Shown: in pieces, positions 58,610 to 64,000 of the stretch | Numbering within the stretch: the first letter of the stretch is position 1 | Layout: each line of letters begins with the position of its first letter | From: Colias croceus | Taxonomy: Eukaryota; Arthropoda; Insecta; Lepidoptera; Pieridae | Assembly: GCF_905220415.1 (NCBI RefSeq) | Contig: NC_059551.1 | Coordinates: 878,001 to 942,000, forward strand | Reading direction: 5' to 3' | Length of the DNA stretch: 64,000 nt | Made by a program: the position numbers and the translations under genes | The notes under the pieces: generated by a model | Database searches by the model: none | What the model was told of the DNA's origin: nothing | Seen by the model: the letters and a program-made list of their open reading frames with translations, nothing else

Positions 58610-61600
58610 AATATTTGGCCAGTGCAGTGGGAGAACTTAAACCTCATAGGAGGAGGCCCGTGTCCCATCAGTGAGAACAAATATGGACAAATATGGATTA
58701 TCATATCAAAATAAATAAAAAGAACAACGCCAGCACACGCGCCGGGTCGTCTCAACATCTTGTTGCACTCACATGCGCAGGCGCAGACGCACCCGCAACC
58801 TGACCTAGGCAAACTTGGAGACGTGCCATACAAGCGGAAGTGCATGCAGCCCGCTCGCTCGTTATGAATTAACACATGCAAAGACATTACTTGTGCTGTA
58901 ACGATCATGTTGATTCACTCCCAACTTTGGACGAAGGAAGTATGTGATCTGAACTACCATTAGAAGTTTTATGAACTAACCAGTGTCCAGTGGCTTCTCT
59001 CGTGTGGAAACCGGATAAAAATTACCCTATCTTCGTGCCCATCTACACTATAATCTACACCAAATTGCTTTCTGATTAGATGAGCTGTATGTGCGAGAAA
59101 GAATAACAAACATGCAAACACTCCAAAGTAATTATTTCATAGTAATAATACTAATTTTCACGTTTACAATATTAGTAGGAGTAGGACAAAAGGAACTTCG
59201 ATAGAAGGGTATATCATTTGTTCTAACAAAATAATGCAACAACAATGATCCTATTAGTTAGACGAACATACCCCGTCGATAGGTGTCAGAGCACAAATTC
59301 AATTACTTAGATCGGACAAAGGCTATTACGGACAAAATGCGAATCTGTCGAATTAATCTCGTTACTAACACGTGTGGCAAAGCTGGGGTTTTGTTTAATG
59401 CTGTTAAGGTTACATTATCATGATGTCTTAAAAGTTAAAGTAGTTTTATTTTTAGTGTGCGAAAGTGCTGGCACTAGACGACCTATTTAGCTCTGTCATT
59501 TTTCTACACGGGAAATAAAACTGCTTTAAGACATCATGGTATGGAAACATGGTATTTGCTTAGTGTAACATAACAGCCTTACCTTGATGAATAGAAAGAG
59601 AATTTTACATATGCTGTTCTAAATACTCATACATTTAAACATTGCTCGATTTCTGAAGCAAATATGTACTTCGTTCCAATAATAATTCGGGATGAGAGAC
59701 ATCATCCTGTAATACATTGGCAATGATAATTAGTTCCAGGTAACATGGATAACTGGGACACACGATACGACGCAAGAGGAAAAACGTCACGTTCGATTCA
59801 TAATTATTTTAATGCGTCATTGCGACTAATACGAAAGGATATGTATAATATGATATAGGAAAAACCGTATTGAACAACTGTGGTTACGGCTGTCATAATC
59901 TATCTAGTCAGATTGAACTTCATAGAGTTACTAAGAAATAGATCAAACTCGAGTCCGGCTGAACATCATAGAGTCGATAAAAATAGATCAGACAGCCTGT
60001 TAATGTTATTTTCAGTTCATATATTTATGAAAATAGTGTTTATCTCTTATTTCATTCAATTAAATATTTAGTAGAACATTTGGTATTACAATCAAAATTC
60101 AAATAAACAGGCGTTGAAACGTATCACGAACCTAATCAACCAGTTTTTCCAACCTGCGTTGTTGTCATCCTATCTAAGTCATACTACGTATAAATAATTG
60201 TATGTTTATATGTATTTCTTTTACAGATATGAACAACTTGTTAGAAGCATATTACTTAAATGTATCAAGGCAATACAAATTAACTATTGTCTAATAAACC
60301 GGAGAAAATAAATGCAAGCTTTATCAAACTAATTAGTAATATTGAAAGTTGAAAGTAATTGTTAAATCGATTAAATCATAACTATCAAGGTTTATTTAAG
60401 TACACAATATAAAATCGAACCAAGATTGCTACTGTCTAGACTAGAACATTTATGAAAATGAGATTCGAATAACTGGCATTCAATCATTATGGTCAATGTA
60501 GCGGAGAATAATTTAAATTTATGAGCAGATAAATCTATTTCTCGTCTTAAATTTAAAGGTATACATTCAATGTTGATTTACAATTGTATTATCTATTTGA
60601 ACAATGGAATACTAATCCAACTAAAGATATAATTTTACAACCTATACAAATTGCGTTATTCTGAAATTCTCTAAAATCTAACAAGATTTCTCTAAAGAAT
60701 CGGGACAAATGTTCAAGGCATGGAAAATATCAAGTTCTTTCAATGTAGAGAAGGAAAACAATACGATATCGAGAAGTCGTGTTACAGCTGAGAATGGCAA
60801 TTAATAAACTTATGAGGCTTGATTTATATAGTTTAGCAATTACAATCCCGCACATACATACATAGATTGCGCGACAAATGCGAACTTCCATGTATGCAAT
60901 GTCCAAGGTAGATATTTATCGCGTCTTCATAAAATTTTCCACTCCACCTAACATTAAATGCTATTTTTATATCATATCGGAGCGAGTTATTAATTCCAAT
61001 TACCCCAGTTATGATAAGTCGCTAATCAATCGTGGAAACGTTTTCATTATTTTCATCGTCACCTGGTTTTGTTTGTTTTGGATCATGGATATCAGCAAAT
61101 TCATTACTTTCATTATCATGGATATTCGAACTCAGAGTCTACGAAAGTGTCTTCCTTCTATTGAGTTAGATATATTTTACATTTTTATTTCACATAGAGG
61201 CTAGAGCAGTCTTGTGGAAGTAACGTAGTTTCTATTTATAATAACTGATGTTTGAGCGGAGAATGAATAGGGCTCCGGTTTTTTGGCACATTCGACAGGT
61301 ACCCGGCCCTTAGACCCATATAAGGGATCGGCGTGAATCTTAAAAACAACAATAGGCTCCGATGGCAGGTAGGCTTTTGGGAGACGGATAGATGTGTTTA
61401 CTTTCCAAAGTATTAAAACTCATCTATTTCTGATCTCTCATGTTTTAAATCTTTGGACTACTTTATCTAAAATAATTCAATTAGGAAATACCTACGTAGG
61501 TACTAACATTTTATAATAAGTTGTTAGGCTTGTTTTCTTGTGAAGCATTTGATTCAATATTCCGACCAAAATAATAAGATCTTTGGTCATTACATTATTT

Positions 61601-62047
61601 AATACCTATCCTATGGCAAATAAAAACCATTTCTGAAGATTCGGCATTTTATAATTCATGGCAGAATTTAAAAAAACTTTTATAAACAGCAAACTATTCA
61701 ATCAATCTAATAATTAAGAATCTAACGAGAAGGGATCCAATTATAAAACATCATTAGTGCTGGAATCCTAGCAATGTAAAACAGAAACGTAGCTATAATT
61801 AGATATAAACTATGCTAGTTATTAACTGATATCGACTGTAATGTGAGATACATCGTAAATGTTACAAATAAACTGGCCCTATGACGCGACTTAGCGATAA
61901 AACTGAATGAACTATTGTCACTACGGTTTATTCTTGGCCATTCGCGAGGACGTTTAGCATAATCTAGGCTTACTTACGACTCGGAACGAACTAACTACAA
62001 AGACAGGAAACGACCCAACCTCATCCTCTAGCCATAGAACCACTCAC
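58610..62047. other. Gene-free stretch, probably thickveins intron
   Basis: Contains a LINE-tail fragment (AGGAGGAGGCCCGTGTCCCATC, about 58648), a small TIR element at 59419-59538 (CATGATGTCTTAAAAG...CTTTAAGACATCATG) and nothing else recognisable. A 108-codon ORF at 60878 has random, membrane-like composition and no splice or family support. Confidence 0.45.
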
Positions 62048-62151
62048 TGGCCAACGATACCGATACACAAATGTGAAATCACAACACCAACACATAAATA
62101 TAGCAATGGAGACAATCTGAGATAAAACCACGTACTCTCACGTAATCTCAT
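62048..62151 (-). CDS. Candidate thickveins signal-peptide exon
   Basis: An ATG at 62151 opens MRLRESTWFYLRLSPLLYLC followed by VGVVISHLCIGIVG, a good signal-peptide profile: basic start, then a long hydrophobic core. The donor CCA/GTGAGT ends it at 62048. It lies upstream of the ligand-binding exon, under a GC-rich patch. The phase does not fit directly: it leaves two bases, while exon 56763-56950 needs one, so an additional exon of length 3n+2 would be required. A second strong donor, GTAAGTAAG, at 61977 would make the same region a non-coding 5' exon. Treat as a hypothesis. Confidence 0.3.
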
Positions 62152-62229
62152 GTCGGAGAAAATCCGTAGCGGTCCAGGCGAAGCGTCCGCGCTATCATTT
62201 AAATTTAACTTGGGACACCGCCGTCTGTC

Positions 62230-62525
62230 GCCGGCTATATTTTTACACCGCGTATAATTCACGACACACGCAGTCTCAGCAGAGGAACGATCGACTCGAA
62301 ACGCGCGCGTCTCTCGCAAGGGATGCGGCGCGAATGAGTCGTGCGCGGCGCGCGGCGTTCCCCTCGGCCGCGTGTCCCCCGCGCCCGCCCCCCCGCGTCG
62401 CCCCCGCTTGCGCCCCGCACCCGATCCGGTGCAGTATGCACTATGCACTACACACTACAGCCTCCACATGGCTCGAGCTCGAAGCACGCCGGGCCGATCG
62501 CGATAGCGCGCGAGCATTCATTGAC
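62230..62525 (-). promoter_or_regulatory. GC-rich, CpG-dense patch, candidate thickveins promoter
   Basis: Dense CpG sequence (GCGCGGCGCGCGGCG, CGCGCCCGCCCCCCCGCGTCG) stands out from AT-rich flanks. It is adjacent to the candidate first exon on the minus strand. Overlapping Arg/Ala/Pro-rich ORFs on both strands are products of composition. Confidence 0.4.
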
Positions 62526-63294
62526 TGCCGAGATAATAGCAACATTTTGTACACGTAAACATTACAACGGGGCGTCCGGCCAAATCGACACTAATCAAAA
62601 GACGCCGCGCCTGTGATCATGATTGTTTTGAAATGTATGTTTATTTATGTGTCATGAATTTTTATGTTTTCCTATTAAAGTCGGCTTTTTCCTTGGAAGT
62701 CTCAAAGTAAATTCTGAATAAATGAAATATTCAATTTCACATTCCTTATCGGGCAACTATCTAAACATACATACAAGAATAGCTATACTGTGTACAAAGT
62801 ACTTACATTAAATTTCGACCACAACAACTGTTTTGTAACAAACACATATTATAAAGAAATCTTTGTTTCTAACACAAGAACTCTTATTCACGAACGAGGA
62901 AGTCGGAGAAATAAATTTATTTTCGGTACAACAGACAGAGAATATTATCGCAAAGTTCAAGAACAGCTTTCATAATATACAACATGTATCATTGTGTTAT
63001 ATCTACAAGATTTTCCTTGATGGATCCACGGGTGGATTACATATAGATAACAATGTCTATAGATAATATTTTTAGACACACGTGTATCATTAATTATTTA
63101 ATTGTAATAAAGGTTTACTAATTAAACAGATAATTAAATTTAAGCGACGACAACTGTATTACCAAAAGACATAAAATAAACAAAACACGCGTAACCACTA
63201 ACCAGACACAAATAAATCATTTAACACAAACTAATAAGTTGTTTTGTATTTAATACCAAAATTTCTCATCGACTATCCCGTCACTACATACCTA

Positions 63295-63779
63295 CATAGT
63301 ATAAAGAGAACAAGTAAGTTTAATCTTTGTTCCGCGCCCACCCGGGTGAGCGCCCGTCCGATTAGGCCCCTTCTGGCCTCCTCCAATCAAGCGACAGCTC
63401 AAGCCGAGGTTCGTGGTCCCCGTCAAGGGGGAACGCCCTTGTGCATGTCTCTACCAGGGTGAACCTTCAGTTCACCCCCGCGTCCGCGTTAAAATGTAGA
63501 AGCCCTTCTGGCTAACATTGAGAGACACCACACAAAAAAAAAAAATCTTTGTTCATGTACGTACGCAAGTTTGACGCATGCACACAACGCCGCTCGGATC
63601 CTTCTCATGTCATGGACCGTCCTCGTTAGGGGCGCGCCATTTGCTATGAGCGGTCGGTGTTTGTTTATACAATTATTAAAAATATCAACGTGACAAGTGA
63701 TAACCCTACGCCTCGCGAGTGTAGGTACCGTGCGCTCCTAAACACCGGGAGTCGGCCTACTTGTTCTCTTTATACTATG
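63295..63779. mobile_element. TIR element with 22-bp perfect inverted ends
   Basis: Bases 63295-63316 (CATAGTATAAAGAGAACAAG plus TA) are exactly inverted at 63758-63779. The interior holds GGATCCTTCTCATGTCATGG and GGGGCGCGCC. A SINE-like insertion at 63333-63543 interrupts it. Confidence 0.75.
63333..63543 (+). mobile_element. SINE-like insertion with poly-A and 11-bp target duplication
   Basis: AATCTTTGTTC occurs at 63322-63332 and again at 63544-63554 right after an A-run, so about 211 bp were inserted by target-primed reverse transcription. The insert is GC-rich (CCACCCGGGTGAGCGCCCG, CAGTTCACCCCCGCGTCC) and has no ORF of note. It could be a SINE or a 5'-truncated LINE end. Confidence 0.75.
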
Positions 63780-63911
63780 CTATCCCTAACGCTATAAAAC
63801 GTAATTGCTATGATCTAATCAACTATTAAACGATACTTTTACTACTGAACCCACATTATTTTAATAGCTACAGTTCAAAATTATGAGTTGCATTTATCTT
63901 TATTTATCAAC

Positions 63912-64000
63912 TAGCTTGGTGCCCGTGGCTCCGTTCACATGCACATCGTATTTTTAACTATTAACTAGTATGTAACGCAATTAAAGATATTTTCATGACA
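63912..64000 (-). mobile_element. Start of a Helitron-like repeat, cut by window end
   Basis: ACTAGCTTGGTGCCCGTGGCTCCGTTC matches the opening of the second Helitron-like family. The rest is diverged or lies outside. Confidence 0.45.

Noticed and set aside
60878..61204. 108-codon plus ORF with hydrophobic stretches
   Set aside because: AT-driven composition, no promoter, splice or poly-A context, and no recognised motif.
62044..62616. Arg/Pro/Ala-rich ORFs in the GC-rich patch
   Set aside because: Composition effect of a CpG-rich region; only the short signal-peptide-like segment was kept, as a candidate.
1..64000. CRISPR array or bacterial-type operon
   Set aside because: No regularly spaced identical repeats with unique spacers; gene structure is clearly eukaryotic.

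Overview
The window looks like lepidopteran (moth or butterfly) nuclear DNA. It is AT-rich, its genes have introns and long non-coding gaps, and it is littered with repeats I recognise from Lepidoptera: Helitron-like copies ending in CTAGT, a tRNA-derived SINE, PIF/Harbinger and piggyBac elements, and RTE-type and PHD-ORF1 LINEs. I cannot name the species.

Only three host genes are supportable. (1) lark/RBM4-type RNA-binding protein, plus strand, coding exons 42268-42933, 43162-43430, 44727-44768 and 46069-46117 (341 aa), with a 5' UTR exon ending at 42155. (2) thickveins, the type I BMP receptor, minus strand: a ligand-binding exon 56763-56950 and one large exon 55224-56459 carrying the end of the ectodomain, the membrane segment, the GS box and the whole kinase. 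Its N-terminal exon is uncertain; one candidate lies at 62048-62151 under a GC-rich, promoter-like patch. (3) A small unrecognised gene on the minus strand, 36682-36993, encoding a 103-aa single-pass membrane protein with a non-coding first exon ending at 38616.

Layout. 1-31.4 kb: no gene; foldback elements, a three-copy diverged tandem repeat, Helitron-like copies, short TIR elements and perfect hairpins. 31.5-31.9 kb: a TATA-containing, then CpG-rich patch that could be a promoter. 34.6-35.2 kb: a cluster of TGTCCNNNGGACA palindromes. 36.4-38.7 kb: the small membrane-protein gene. 39.0-40.5 kb: a Helitron-like repeat split by an RTE retrotransposon whose 5' part is inverted, with a target-site duplication. 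40.95-42.0 kb: a Harbinger-type element abutting lark. 42.0-46.4 kb: lark, with repeats in its introns. 48.0-52.3 kb: a nearly complete non-LTR retrotransposon with an internal promoter, a PHD-finger ORF1 and an endonuclease/RT ORF2 broken by one frameshift. 53.2-53.8 kb: a Harbinger element with a transposase stub. 54.4-57 kb: the thickveins 3' end and known coding exons. 57.4-58.6 kb: a piggyBac element with TTAA ends. 62-64 kb: GC-rich patch, a TIR element with a SINE-like insertion, and a truncated repeat.

The three genes show no operon-like link. lark acts in mRNA splicing and translation, thickveins in Dpp/BMP signalling at the cell surface, and the small protein is unknown. The most unusual material is structural: the twin-primed RTE copy with a perfect 49-bp fold-back, the LINE's Inr+DPE promoter, the palindrome cluster, and the compressed, very GC-rich receptor exon.
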